Positions 23,191 to 33,847 of a stretch of DNA of 64,000 bases are shown here, one piece after another. Source of the DNA: Ashinkailepas kermadecensis (taxonomy: Eukaryota > Arthropoda > Thecostraca > Neolepadidae); NCBI GenBank assembly GCA_034440615.1, contig JAOTOM010003956.1, positions 93,501 to 157,500 of the forward strand, read 5' to 3'. The position numbers and the translations under genes were made by a program. Each line of letters opens with the position of its first letter. The stretch's first letter is position 1. The notes beneath the pieces were generated by a model that worked only from the letters and a program-made list of their open reading frames with translations, was not told where the DNA came from and searched no databases.

Positions 23191-23229
23191 TAGTCTCCTC
23201 TTTCCCATGGAAATATAACTTGATTTAAC

Positions 23230-23765
23230 ACCAATTTCAAACCACCCATGTCAATTGAGTTTGGGCAAGTCAAGGTGTAAGACAGTTAAACCCCAACAGG
23301 TTTTTAGTCAAAGGGTGGCTGATCAATGGAATAGACTGCCTGCTGATGATGTGGGGAGTCCATCGTTGAATATATTTAGAAATAGTGTGGACAAGTTTTT
23401 TGGGTTGGAAAATCTTGTTTTTTAGTTATAATTAGTGGTGTATGGAGTGAGACTTATGCTAATAGATGTGCACGGTGCTGAACCCTTTCAGCAGGCATGG
23501 ATGGAGTTACAAAAAAATATTGATGGGCACTCGATCGACGCATGTGTTACCTGGGATCAAGTCAATAGGGTTATAGGTGGGTAGATAGGTGTTGATAGGT
23601 GTGTATGATTTGGTGGATAGTTTCCCTAGCATTTAGGATGTGGTATTGGTTGGGGTGTTGAGTATCGTTTTGCCCAGGCTTATAGTATCTTCCCTTTGCA
23701 GACCTTACACAGACGGGCCTCTGTGGCTCTTGTCAAGTCTGAACGCTTTTTGACTTGATGACTTT
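23230..23765 (+). mobile_element. LINE (CR1/jockey-like) 3' end, plus strand
   Basis: After a frame interruption near 23270, a plus-strand frame reads FSQRVADQWNRLPADDV, then SLNIFRNSVDKFF, and stops with TAG at 23423-23425. This is the standard C-terminus of LINE reverse transcriptase ORFs. The 3' UTR follows, with the family box GGGCCTCTGTGGCTCTTG at about 23715 near the end. It shares UTR words with the copy at 1018-1716 (GCAGGCATGGATGNAGTT) and the terminal box with the copy at 48213-51530. It is strongly 5'-truncated. Confidence 0.8.
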
Positions 23766-23924
23766 ATGAACAGCATAATTAAAGTATCGAAATTCGCAGA
23801 ATTGCAGGGACGCTTAATCACTGAGCATTGCGCTACATCCGACCACCTTTGCACCATCTGGAGTAAATGATCCAGGTGGCCTCCGTTCTGGAGTGAGGCA
23901 CAATTCAGCCATTTTCTTCAGACC

Positions 23925-24607
23925 TGCGATCTATTTTCTCCACTTGTCGCTTCACATTGAACAAACAGCATGCCGTACCGCCCTCGCCAGTTCTGCTGTA
24001 CGGCCTAAGGATTCTTCGGATACATGATTCCCCACATAACTCGGTAGAATTCAATAAGAAGTCCATGGGAATCCACATAACTCCACAGACGGTGTCTAGT
24101 AGACTCGGGACAGGAGAGTTCGCCGGCCACGGGCACAACAGGAGAGGATCTGGCGTGATCCTCTGCCAGATCAGGCGCGCCCCGAACTGATCCTGGATCA
24201 ACTTCAGGTCGTCGCTTGAGATGTGTGGGGTCCCTCCTTCGTGTTGAAACCACAGGACGGCTGCAGTGCGAAGGCGATTTTGCTGCAGAGGCTGCCACGA
24301 ATCGCTTGCCAGGAATCTTTGCGTGCCGTCTGTAATGACGATCCGGGCGCGTTCTTCTCGATTCTCAAACCAGAAGGGGCTTGTGATTCCCGAGCTTCTT
24401 CTAGCACACCGCACCGTTCAATTAGGGCTGTGCACTGTGCAGGGGTCCTTCGTCTACCACATCTGCTGCGCTCGATGCCCATAATCTGTCGTACTGGGTG
24501 CTGATGCGGCCATCCAAGCGTAATTGGACTTCGTGAGTGAGCCAGATGCTGTGCAGAAACAGCTCGGAGGACTGGTGCTGCCAAATTAGCCACTTGTAGA
24601 TGTTCAT
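23925..24607 (-). pseudogene. Mariner/Tc1-superfamily transposase relic (minus)
   Basis: Minus-strand frames, joined across shifts, follow the catalytic half of an IS630/Tc1/mariner-type DDE transposase. They give LFLHSIWLTHEVQLRLDG (family W-F/S-DE-x-HFHLDG), then RLWASS and GPLHSAQ (family WGSENP, PLHSP), then AVLWFQHEGGTPH (family QQDGAxPH), ending near NSPVPS (family RSPDLS). All three catalytic acidic positions are altered: the first D reads His, the second reads Glu, and the third D reads Val in the NSPVPS context. The frame is broken repeatedly and the N-terminal DNA-binding half is missing. Confidence 0.65.
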
Positions 24608-24609
24608 CC

Positions 24610-25445
24610 CGTGTTCACAACTCTTCTCGAATATTTTTTTTACTTACCCAGAGCTTGTATGAGTCTAGGTCTTCTTGTGCAGGTCCATATCTTCTTTGCA
24701 TATCCGTTTTGCAGTAGCGAGGATACAACCGACTTCTTAGGAAATGTTACTTGCCAAATTTCTGGGAATTTCGGCAATGAGCACCTGCGCATTTCGGACC
24801 ACTTGATCGGTTCTGGCTATCCTCTTTTTCTCGTTGAGCTTTGCCAAATGTTCCTCAAGGATCCTTCTTGCAAATAGCTATCAGTGATACTCAAAATTAT
24901 ATTGCGGCTAGATGCTGAATTTGTCTCAAAGTGGCTCCGGTAGTGCAGTTGAGCTAAGATAATCGACTTCGCGGCGAGGTAAAGCCCAACGATTTAGGTG
25001 TCGTGGACAATGCATTATATCATGTGCATTACATCATGACAATGCACTATATAAGCATTATTTAAGTTGACACAACCTCACCAGATAAAATTTATATCAT
25101 GTGTGCTGTAATTTCGTACAATTCAATTAATAATGCCACTTTTACGCCACGTTGGTATCGATTTTTTATGTGCCGGTTTTTTGTAAGCCATTGTATTTGC
25201 CACCATTTGCTCCCTCCGCAATACCGGATGCGCATCACGCGAAGCTGAGGGCAACGTCGGGTGGAAGAGAGCTTCACATAGTTCACTCCACCAGTCTATC
25301 CCAGATGGTGTGAAAGAGGGACGCTCGACCTTGCCTCGCCGGGTAGCACGAATTACATTTCGCATTATGTGATGCAACAGTTGCATATCGGCTGGTGGTC
25401 GTCTGAGACATTGGTCAGAAAATTACAGCTCTGTATCAACCATCG
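24610..25445. other. Stretch upstream of the EB exon, no exon recognised
   Basis: An 88-codon plus-strand frame (24611-24877) has no domain and I see no convincing exon. Earlier exons of the membrane-protein gene should exist upstream of 25476, but none could be identified here or further left. Confidence 0.35.
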
Positions 25446-25450
25446 GAGAC

Positions 25451-25617
25451 GTTGACATTTCGTCATGGGTTTCAGTGTCCAAGGTCGGCGAGAAGTGCAT
25501 CGTGACGGCTCAATGTCGACCATCAGTTTCAGTTTCAGATGTTGACATTTCGTCATGGGTTTCAGTGTCCAAGGTCGGCGAGAAGTGCATCGTGACGGCT
25601 CAATGTCGACCATCAGT
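25451..25617 (+). repeat. 90-bp tandem duplication over a 3' splice site
   Basis: GTTGACATTTCGTCATGGG occurs at 25451 and exactly 90 bp later at 25541. The copies run through the acceptor (GGGTTTCAG), the first codons of the exon (VGEKCIVTAQCRPS) and the word CATCAGT. They are almost identical. The duplication is 30 codons long and in frame, so it provides two candidate acceptors (AG at 25475 or 25565) without breaking the reading frame. Confidence 0.9.
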
Positions 25618-25709
25618 CACCGGGTCAGAGTGTGGCAGCGGCGGCACCTGCGCCTGCCGCGCCAAACACTCCATGTTCACATACGCGGACGGCACCAAAA
25701 TATGTCACG
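25566..25709 (+). CDS. Exon: EB-type Cys-rich extracellular module
   Basis: This 144-bp exon reads VGEKCIVTAQCRPSV, then SECGSGGTCACRAKH and TYADGTKICHG. The six cysteines in the order C-x5-C...C-x5-C-x-C...C fit the EB module, a short disulfide-rich extracellular domain. The acceptor is GGGTTTCAG (AG 25564-25565) and the donor CACG|GTGAGT (GT at 25710) is near-consensus. Both exon borders are phase 1, the usual arrangement for shuffled extracellular modules. A longer form using the duplicated upstream acceptor (exon start 25476) would repeat the first 30 codons. The next exon in phase is 40742-40847. I do not recognise a named gene. A role in cell-surface recognition or adhesion would be a guess. 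Confidence 0.65.
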
Positions 25710-25815
25710 GTGAGTCTGTCTCTCTGTCTCTCTCGCTCTTTTGCTCTCTCGATCTTTCGCTCTTTCACTTTCTCGATCTTTCACCTTCTGTCTCTCTCAC
25801 TCTCGCTCTCTAGTT
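25710..25815 (+). repeat. CT-rich tract at the start of intron 1
   Basis: TCTCTC, GCTCTTT and GATCTTTC words follow directly after the donor site. Pyrimidine-rich intronic simple sequence. Confidence 0.7.
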
Positions 25816-26104
25816 ATCTCCTGGAATGTCATGGATTGATGATTCGCTCGGCATGCGAATCTCAGATGTTGCGTTCTTTCTTTAATTACCAATCCCGTCT
25901 TGGACTTCGTTTGGTCAGGTTTTTTCAACCACAACGATAGGAGGTGGATGCTATTGTATGTGAGGGAAGCTAGGTATATAATGTCATGCTGTAGGGGATA
26001 TTGTTCATAGTCAGGGTGGTATATTTTTGCGGTTAGATGTTATCCTGAAGAATGAAACAAGGTTAAGGATTCAGGCATTTCAAAATCACCAAATCAGAAG
26101 AAAA

Positions 26105-26245
26105 AAACTGGCAGGTTGATGCAGGAAGAGATCAGCCAGAGAGTGCATGGTAGGACTGGATTGTTGGAGGAAGAGGTTGATCAGAGAGTGTATGGTATGA
26201 CCTGATTGTTGGAGGAAGAGGTCAGTCAGAGAGTGCACTTATATA
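26105..26245. repeat. ~45-bp diverged tandem repeat
   Basis: Three imperfect copies of a unit containing GGAGGAAGAGGTNNNTCAGAGAGTG. Confidence 0.65.
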
Positions 26246-26336
26246 TATATAGGAATATTGCAACTTACAAAACGTTCACAATAGCCCTGGACGAATTTCA
26301 GTGGGAACAGTTATTGTCAGGTTTAGATGCATATTA

Positions 26337-26400
26337 AATGTTAGTTAGTTAGTTATTTGGGCTTTAGGGTGCGTCAACAGCTATGGTCATATTGCGCCCA
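26337..26400 (-). repeat. Dispersed 3'-tail repeat B, minus copy
   Basis: The reverse complement reads GACGCACCCTAAAGCCCAAA followed by (TAAC)n. It matches 55360-55405 (GATGCGCCCTAAAGCCCTAA, then (TAAC)n). A conserved end followed by a short microsatellite tail is typical for the 3' end of a LINE or SINE family. Only this tail is recognised here. Confidence 0.55.
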
Positions 26401-26639
26401 GCATATCAAATGTGAGAAGTCCTAACCGGTAGGCTGTGCCAAGGTCAGGATTGGTTCATTCGTAATAAGCACATCAGAATGAGCAAGGTTAGGTGCCATT
26501 CGTGCCTGATATAGGAAGTAGAACACTTGCTGATGTGAAAGAAGCAGGCATTTAAAAACAAAACCACTTGAACTCTGAGGCTGACCTGGAGGCATGTAAG
26601 ATAGCTAAAAAAAGTTAGGTGTGATGGGTCATGTAAAAG

Positions 26640-26990
26640 ACATAGCGGATATAGGGAGCACTGGGAGCATGTGCCCCCATGGAAGATGGCGCCCCCTGGC
26701 TGGAAAAATGCGTCCCTCAATGAAGGCTCGAGTGCTTCCCACCCCCGCTCAACCGATTTTGTCAGCCAAAAGCGCCCCGTGGAAAGGAATAGGTTCCCCA
26801 TTTGAAAGAAAAGCGCCTCCTGAGATAAAAAGATAGGCGCCCCCTTGAGTGTGCCCGAGTACACCCTCCCCCTCCCCACACGCTCAACGAATTTTCAGCC
26901 GAAGGTGCCCCTCCAGACACTTTCGGAGTGGCGCTCCTCCAGACAAGTGCCGCCTCATGACAGCTCTAGGAGTCATAGTCATAGTCGTAT
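26640..26990. repeat. Dispersed G/C-run repeat C
   Basis: A chain of ~60-70 bp imperfect blocks with AAAAGCGCCCC, GGAATAG, AGATAGGCGCCCCCTTGAG and CTCAACGAATTTTCAGCC. Related wording occurs at 57290-57610 and 45460-45620. The start (GGGAGCATGTGCCCCCATGG) is a short palindrome-like terminus. Confidence 0.5.
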
Positions 26991-28075
26991 ATTGAGTTCT
27001 CCATATTCATGGCTTTTCAGCACTCGCGTCAATACATGGTTCAATGATAAAAGAGAAACTCGAATTATGAAAAACACTAAATAACGCAAAACGTCAATGG
27101 AAAAAGATAAAATGATAAAACATGCCATCAAATACGCCCCAGAGCATCAACCCTGGAGTGCTAACAGGTTCTTTGGCTTCTACAAACTTCAAGTTAAAAA
27201 TTTAATGTGTTACCACTGAAAGTAGATTGTGAAATAGTGGTTGAGGATTGTGACCAATGTATATTTACTTATGTGTTTACAGGGTTTTCTGCTTCACTAC
27301 TATGGTGTTAGCTGTGAATAACTTCGAATAAAAACGAATGGCATCAGCTTGTTTTCAAGTTATGCTTTGAGGGGAAACTAATTTCTTCGAAAATTATGAA
27401 AGCTGCTGACAAGATATCTGCGTTGAAATAAAAATAAAACACGTGTGGTAATGCCAAATAAGGTAGGAAACATTGGTGTTCATATTTTGCTTCCGATCCG
27501 ATATTTCACTAGGAGGTGACTAAAGACCAGTAAAAAACAGTATATAATTTGTTTTAAACGTGCAAATCACCCACCGATCTTGACCGGCCGTTCCGACCTG
27601 GCCTTCGCGTCTTTACCTTGTACGCTTCTGATCTTCCCACCCAGTAAACACTCTGGTTAAATATCAGCTGCGGCCGGACGTGTAAGCCGCACGTGACGGC
27701 ACCTGGCCTTGTGCCGAACACATTGCCCGTTATTTGGTCGGTGGTCCAGCTGGAAACTGGACGATGAACAGGTACGACTTTGCCTACCCGAGCCTTGTCG
27801 ATGCAATGGCTGCGCACTGCACTCACCTCCCGAATCAGATCGTTCAGGCGCAATCCGCTGGCTATTTCAGGGCGCACGCAACAACCCGTGGGTATAAGAT
27901 TGCCGGCGAGGTTCGTGCTCAAGCTGCGGGGCTGGTATTGCTGAAAGAGGAAATAGACGCTACAGAGCCGTGTGAACAATGTTGTTTCAGAGAACGTGTG
28001 TGCCAGAGCCGCGTAATCTGGCGCTTCAGACACTCGACGTGCCACGCTGCATTGCACTTCCGAGCATCAATATCG
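26991..28075. other. Intron 1 sequence; unassigned overlapping frames at 27554-28186
   Basis: At 27554-28057 (minus, 167 codons) and 27734-28186 (plus, 150 codons) two long frames overlap on opposite strands. The plus frame has a fairly protein-like middle (YDFAYPSLVDAMAAHC) but I recognise no family and no splice context. The rest is AT-rich and featureless. It could be a decayed element. Confidence 0.3.
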
Positions 28076-28079
28076 CTCA

Positions 28080-28735
28080 GCATCCACGATTACGGCTTAA
28101 TATCGCCACTTACATCCACGGCGACGGCTCAATATTGTTGTGTCGTCACTGACACAGGACGCTCCGTCTCGGTCTATATTCACTGACGGGCGTGTGAGGA
28201 CTGCCGAGGCGGCCGGCGCGGCAGCCGGCCGACACAGATCCCCCAACAGATGTTCCCCATCTATCGGGCCATCGCACACGTCTCCACACAGACACACAAC
28301 AAATATCACCACTCACATTCACGGTGACGGCGCAATATCGCCACTCACATCCAGGTGACGGCGCAATATCGCCACTCACATCCACGGTGGCGACTCAACA
28401 TCGCCACTCACATCTTCACAATGAGGATGTGAGTGGCGGTGACGGCACTCACATCACGGTGACGACACTCATATCACATGTGAGTGGCGATATTGCGCCG
28501 GCATCGTGGATGTGAGTGGCGATATTGAGCCGTCACCGTGGAGTGACGGATCGATATCGCCACTCACATCCACGGTGACAGCTCAATATCGCCACTCACA
28601 TCCACGGTGACAGCTCAATATCGCCACTCACATCCACGGTGACAGCTCAATATCGCCACTCACACCCACGATGACGGTTCAATATCGCCACTGACATCCA
28701 CGGCGACGGCGCAATATCGCCACAAAACAATCGAG
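28080..28735. repeat. 32-bp minisatellite with an inverted block
   Basis: The unit CACTCACATCCACGGTGACA plus GCTCAATATCGC recurs with 32-bp spacing (for example 28561 and 28593). Between about 28425 and 28530 the same words run in the opposite orientation (GATGTGAGTGGCGATATTG), so part of the array is inverted relative to its flanks and could fold into hairpins. Confidence 0.88.
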
Positions 28736-29215
28736 TCAGCTCGCTGTCCAAACACCAACACACAATATATTCGCTGACGCATCGCTACCAGGACACGGCG
28801 ATGTCAGAGGCGCTGGGCAACCGAGGACAGTGACGTGCCGTGGGGCTCCCGTGCTGTAGGCACATGATCGGACACCATCCTGCCACAAGAAGCTTGTCAC
28901 CGAGGGCCGAGAACAATGACGTGCTGAGGGTTCACGTGCTGTAGGCACGGGATCAAGCACCATCCAGCTACACCGAGTCCTACCATGTACGCTCTAATTA
29001 TTTGCAATGCATGCTATTTTGTATTATCCCTACACACAGCTTATTACTACAATAGCGAGTGATTACCTGGCATCAGGGCGTTTTTTTTAACATGTATATT
29101 TCAGGTCAGAATAGGGGTATAATTACAAATCCAATGTTTGGTCAGATATATTTACAAAGTCTATGTTCGTTTCTATTTTGGCTATATTGGGGATTATATC
29201 ATGGATTCCACTGTG
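28736..29215. other. Intron 1 sequence, no gene recognised
   Basis: It contains a diverged ~95-bp duplication (CAAGCACCATCC / CGGACACCATCCTG, and CACGTGCTGTAGGCACGGG / CCGTGCTGTAGGCACATG). No protein motif. Confidence 0.4.
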
Positions 29216-29219
29216 TAAT

Positions 29220-30373
29220 ATGGCAACGCTGTCACGTTGGGAATGTCGCCAACTGATCGCTGATTTTATTGAACAATATCCGGATAAGCGAAAGTCGCAC
29301 ATTAAGAATCATTTTATGATAAAGAAGTTCCGGAAGCACTGTTTGCGATGTAATAAAGCGAGTGGAAGAAGGAGAAGGTGCGGAGCACATACAGAAAGGA
29401 AAACTCCCTGTCAAAATGACGGAAGCATGAAAGAGGAGTCTGACGAAGGAGGTGAAGCACAACGTGTGTGTGTCCCAACGAACGCTCTCCAGAAGATTCC
29501 GGTGTAGTCAGTCTCTTGTCTCTGAAGTTCTGAAAGAAGATGGTCTCAAGTACAGGAAGAGACAAAGGGCACCTCAGATGACAGGCAAGCAAAGAAAATC
29601 ACAGAAAATCATGGTCCGTCACCTATTGGAGAGTACCTGTCCCATCGACTCATGATCCGTCACCTATCGGAGGATACCTGTCCCGTGGATTGGATCGGAG
29701 GATACCTGTCCCTGATTGGAGGCGAATGCGAGGTCGTAATGGACGACGAAGCCTATTTCACCTATACTGGGAGCGGGATTCTGGGCAACGTGGGATTCTG
29801 CACTTGGCCCCACGGTAATGACAATGACAATGACAATGACAATTACAATTACAATGCAAATTACAATGACAATGACAATGACGTATATTCCGGCCATCCA
29901 CATGATGCTTCAGATCAAGTGAGGCTAAGGCCCTGAAGGACGTTCCCGAGGAAGGTGATGGTCTGGATGGCCATAAGCCCACGAGGGATAACTAAGCTGG
30001 TGCTCTACAAGAACATGGCCACGATTGATGGGACGTTCTACCGGGATAAGTGTCTCAAGGCAGCCCTAGCTCCGTTTTTGGCTTCTCAGTACCCCGTTCG
30101 AGACTATGTTCTGTGCCAAAACCTGGCCACGGCTCAATACACTGGTGAAGCCATCAGGCTCTCTTCGAGGAGTTGAAGATCAACTACGCGAGCAAGTCCG
30201 ATAACCCAACCAACCAACCAACCAACTGCCCTCAGATTCAACCAATCGAGGACACGCGGGGTATTCTGAAGCAAGCGGTGTACAAGGGCGAATAGCAGGC
30301 GAAGTCTGAGCAACAGCTGATCTCGCGGATATAGGGCGTCATCCGATCTCTGGACCCGGAGGTGTGGCGATAA
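29220..30373 (+). pseudogene. Mariner-type (maT-like DD37D) transposase relic (plus)
   Basis: The frame starts at ATG 29220 with MATLSRWECRQLIADFIEQY, followed across frame breaks by a helix-turn-helix-like segment (VSQRTLSRRFRCSQSLVSEV, 29455-29540). The catalytic core follows: VVMDDEAYFT (first D, near 29735), MVWMAISPRGITK (29958), CQNLATAQYTGEAI where the family has a D (29-30 kb, near 30112), and QIQPIEDTRGILKQAVYKGE (third position D, near 30235-30295). It ends at about 30371 with SLDPEVWR. The second catalytic D reads Asn, there are several frameshifts and stops, and an AATGAC microsatellite (29815-29885) interrupts the core. The Asp third residue suggests the maT-like branch of mariner, which is inference. 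Confidence 0.75.
29815..29885. repeat. (AATGAC)n microsatellite inside the transposase relic
   Basis: About eleven ACAATG-type hexamers with a few TTACAA variants. Confidence 0.9.
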
Positions 30374-30655
30374 ATGATGATGGCTTCCCACGAGCGTAGT
30401 CCCAGTCAGCGACACAGCCGCTTCAGCAATAGTGCACGAAGATTTTGAAATATACGGTGTATGAGCTTCAAAATGGTGTTCCTCCCCATCCATGTCCCAA
30501 CCTTAGACAATGCTACGACGCTTCAAATTTAGTCCGGATTTAAAGTAATTCGTGATACGCAAGTAACTCGAGAGCGGTTCCTCGAAAACGACACCCCACT
30601 ATGAATCCATGCTTGCGGGTATCCTGATCTGGACCTGCCATAGCACAGTCACCTG
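30374..30655. other. Intron 1 sequence, nothing recognised
   Basis: Contains the region just downstream of the transposase relic. No clear TIR was identified. Confidence 0.35.
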
Positions 30656-30663
30656 ATTAGTGC

Positions 30664-31255
30664 GGCAAGGTACCATTGGTCACATTGAGGTCGACCCCTG
30701 CCACCGCTGCTGGGGCCTGCAGTGACCACATCGAGGTCGACCCCTGCCACCGCTGTTGGGGCCTGCAGTGGCCACACTGAGGTCGTACCCCTCCCCCCCC
30801 CACCTGCACCGCTGCAGGGGCCTGCAGTAGCCACACTGAGGCCGACCGCCTGCCACCGCTGTTGGGGCCTGCAGTGGCCACACTGAGGCCGTACCCCCTG
30901 CCACCGCTGCTGGGGCCTGCAGTAGCCACACTGAGGCCAACCGCCTGCCACCGCTGCTGGGGCCTGCAGTAGCCACACTGAGGCCGACCGCCTGCCACTG
31001 CTGCTGGGGCCTGCAGTGGCCACACTGAGGCCGTACCCCCTGCCACCGCTGCTGGGGCCTGCAGTAGCCACACTGAGGCCGACCGCCTGCCACTGCTGCT
31101 GGGGCTTGCAGTGGCCACACTGAGGCCGTACCCCATGCCACCGCTGCTGGGACCTGCAGTAGCCACACTGAGGCCGACCGCCTGCCACCGCTGCTGGGAC
31201 CTGCAGTAGCCACACTGAGGCCGACCGCCTGCCACCGCTGCTGGGACCTGCCACG
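30664..31255. repeat. 47-bp minisatellite (GCCACCGCTGCTGGGGCCTGCAG)
   Basis: About twelve copies. The core CCACACTGAGGCCGACCGCC is followed by TGCCACCGCTGCTGGGGCCT and GCAGTAG, with spacing 47 bp (31147 to 31194). A 47-bp unit cycles through all three frames, yielding three similar open frames of 200-268 codons on the minus strand. These are repeat translations, not genes. Confidence 0.93.
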
Positions 31256-32415
31256 CGCATCGCTTGTTAAAGCCGATTGGTCTGTCCTCGCCAATAAACA
31301 GCATCATAAATTCATACCACCACGCCGCGAATCGTTGAACCAATCGTAGACGCTCAAAGTTAGGGTTGCCGAAAGCCAACGAGCCTGCTGCCTTTTCTCG
31401 CGTCGGAGGTCGGAGCACACAGTGCGTATTGCTGGCCGCCTCCTGGCAGGAAGCTGGGGCCAACCAGTTGGCTGTTGGTCATGGCCGTTGGTGGTCACAA
31501 CCTGTAGTCTGATGGGACATCCATGTGATGCCAAAGGTTATAGGTCAATTCGACAGCAAACACTTATAGGTGTTTGAAATATATGACAGACGTCTTGCAT
31601 TGACAAAGGAAATGGAGGAGGAAATGGAGGACGCATGGCGAAATTGAGTCGGATATCGTTTCAACTACAGAAATATGGCTGCGAAAATCGCACTGTGTGT
31701 ATTTGAGCCGAAGCTCTTCGTCTATAGGGAACTAATGGGATAATTAGCGGTTAATGTGAAGGGCAGTAGGAGATATTCAGTGTGCGTGCAGTAGGCACAA
31801 GTTGTAGACAAGTTGTAAGTGGTGCACACTTAGTAATTTAGAGAATGTTGTCCATGTACGATGTCCGCTGATGGTTTTCTTGGCTGTCGTCACGACGGCC
31901 TTGAGCACCAATAGCGCACGATGTAGCGGTTGCAATATATGTCAAATTTTACTAGCGGTTGTGCGTGAAGATGACGGACAAGACTGGCATCGTGATAGGA
32001 CAGTGGTGGTTCCGCACAACTTTGATGATGCTAAGCATATTAGCGAACATTACTGATGTAGGAAATCAATGGCAAGCACGATGACAAATGACATGCTCTT
32101 TTTCACCGATGGCTTATCATTAAGCTCATCATGATTTCCTATGATGATCACATAATTTCCCTTTGAGACAGCGAGTATTACTAAAAGGCTTACGATTCCA
32201 TATGTAAATATGGATTGGACCGGCTGATAACCTTGAATGCTACAATACTGTCCCACAGACATTTCCAAGAAGAAAAACGTGACGCAAGATCACTACAACT
32301 TATATTTCGGTACACATTTGCTCCGATGGGCAACAACCACAAACATCTCTGCCTCACCTTCGTCACCGATCAGAGACTTCATGCAAACGCAAACGAGAAC
32401 ATGCGGACAAGATGA
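31256..32415. other. Intron 1 sequence, no gene recognised
   Basis: Mostly unique sequence with short frames only. Confidence 0.35.
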
Positions 32416-32419
32416 TCCA

Positions 32420-32655
32420 AACGAGATCATATGAACGAGACCATGCAAACGAGATCATACGAACGAGATCATGCAAACGAGATCATACAAACGAGATCAT
32501 GCAAACGAGATCATACAAAGGAGATCATACAAACGAGATCATACGAACGAGATCATACAAACGAGATCATACGAACGAGGTCATGGAAACAAGAGCATAC
32601 AAACGAGATCATACAAACGAGATCATGAACGAGATCATGCTAACGAGATTATACA
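32420..32655. repeat. 14-bp minisatellite (GAGATCATACAAAC)
   Basis: About sixteen copies of GAGATCATRCRAAC. The 14-bp unit has no stop codon in the plus frames, so all three stay open with a 14-residue repeat containing NEIIQTRS and KRDHT. No gene is implied. Confidence 0.93.
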
Positions 32656-32689
32656 GAGAAGCTAACAAGGATGTGGCCACTTACACCAT

Positions 32690-32790
32690 TGTGAAACACC
32701 TACGCGGGGATCATCTTGCCAAATTATACACGACTCCACATTAGGCCCCACCTGAACTATTGTGACATAATATACGACGAACATCACACG
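32690..32790 (+). mobile_element. Possible LINE reverse transcriptase crumb
   Basis: With one frame change, the plus strand reads HLAKLYTT then PHLNYCDIIYDEHHT, which matches the IRPHLDYCDxIYD motif near the end of LINE reverse transcriptases. Only about 30 codons are recognisable. Confidence 0.35.
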
Positions 32791-32999
32791 AGATGCATGC
32801 GAGATACAACGACATATATACGACGAACATTTCACTCTTCATGACTCGCAACGACTCGGACGTGACGGAACAGAGCCTCCTACCTTGTGGTGGGAACACA
32901 ATTTAGAGCGTCACGTCATGTCATGGACTTCGGTGCTCTCCATCGAATGGGTTTTTAGTTCTTCACGTCAATGACAAGGGTAAGAACATAACACAGATA

Positions 33000-33700
33000 A
33001 AACGATGCACATTTGCGAGACCGATAAACGCGTTGAAGCTTCATCTGGCTACCGGGAATCCGAGTATTGCAGAGTACCGACTTTTTGAAAAAATATACAC
33101 CAGGCGCACTTCTCGTGTCGGGTTGCGGACAGTTCCTTTTTTATGCTTGTGCCGCTCGGCACACGAATGGTCGTCTCGCGAACTCAGCGCGCATGTGTGG
33201 AATGTGGAGCTGTCCACCAGCGGCCGCCCTTGTGCTCCGCTGGCAGACAGCGCGACTGGTGAGGAAATGATGTCTAATCAGCTCGGCAGCGTCTGTGTCG
33301 TGGGAAATGTTGCACATTAAGGGTAAATCTTTTTGTTTTATCATGCGGGTCAAACTCGGCCAACGTAGGTTAGATAGGGCTTCGGCCACATCGTCACGAT
33401 ATCCTAGTCTGGCGGCGATGCGAGCACCAAAGTTGATGCAATGTTGCATCCTTGAGTCTCAGTGCATCCAGTCGCGCAATATCGTACGTGGGGAACATGA
33501 GAGCCTTAACTAATATAGCTGTATTGTCTCGCGTGGCAGGTGGCGTCTGATCCTAACCAGTGCGACCAGAATACAGTAGCAGCGGCGCATGATGGGCGCA
33601 ATGTGCTGCTCCCAGGAGAGGCAATCGTCCAGGGTGGCATTCGTACCTTTAACACAATGTGGCGGTCAGAGTTTCCAAAGTATACAGAGTAGTGTTCACC
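33000..33700 (-). mobile_element. LINE reverse transcriptase C-terminus, second family (minus)
   Basis: Reading the minus strand from about 33660: KGTNATLDDCLSWEQHIAPI, MRRCYCILVALVRIRRHLPR, then frame breaks and KALMFP. The 33449-33141 frame follows: CINFGARIAARLGYRDDVAE, ALSNLRWPSL, HIPHMRAEFARRPF. This is the thumb/C-terminal region of a LINE RT: SWxxHI, LxxIRHxLP, INFxARIxxxxxxxDHI, LxWL, HxxRTE. At least two frame interruptions are visible. The wording differs from the 48213-51530 family, so it is a separate LINE lineage. The YxDD core is absent. Confidence 0.7.
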
Positions 33701-33847
33701 CATCTTTTCGCGCCGTGATTTCAGAGTGATTACTTCCCTCTTTGGGGGTTGTTTTTAGTATATTTTGCACATGCCAATGTATTGCAGAGGCCAAGGTGGT
33801 TTCGACATGTCGCTTCAGGACATTTTGAGTTGACGTCACATCCGCGT

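Noticed and set aside
24960..25040. Possible tRNA-like segment near GGCTCCGGTAGTGCAGTTGAG
   Set aside because: I could not fold a cloverleaf with a proper anticodon stem and T-loop.
32412..32744. Repeated direct repeats resembling a CRISPR array
   Set aside because: The 14-bp units have no spacers of constant length, and the context is an animal intron.
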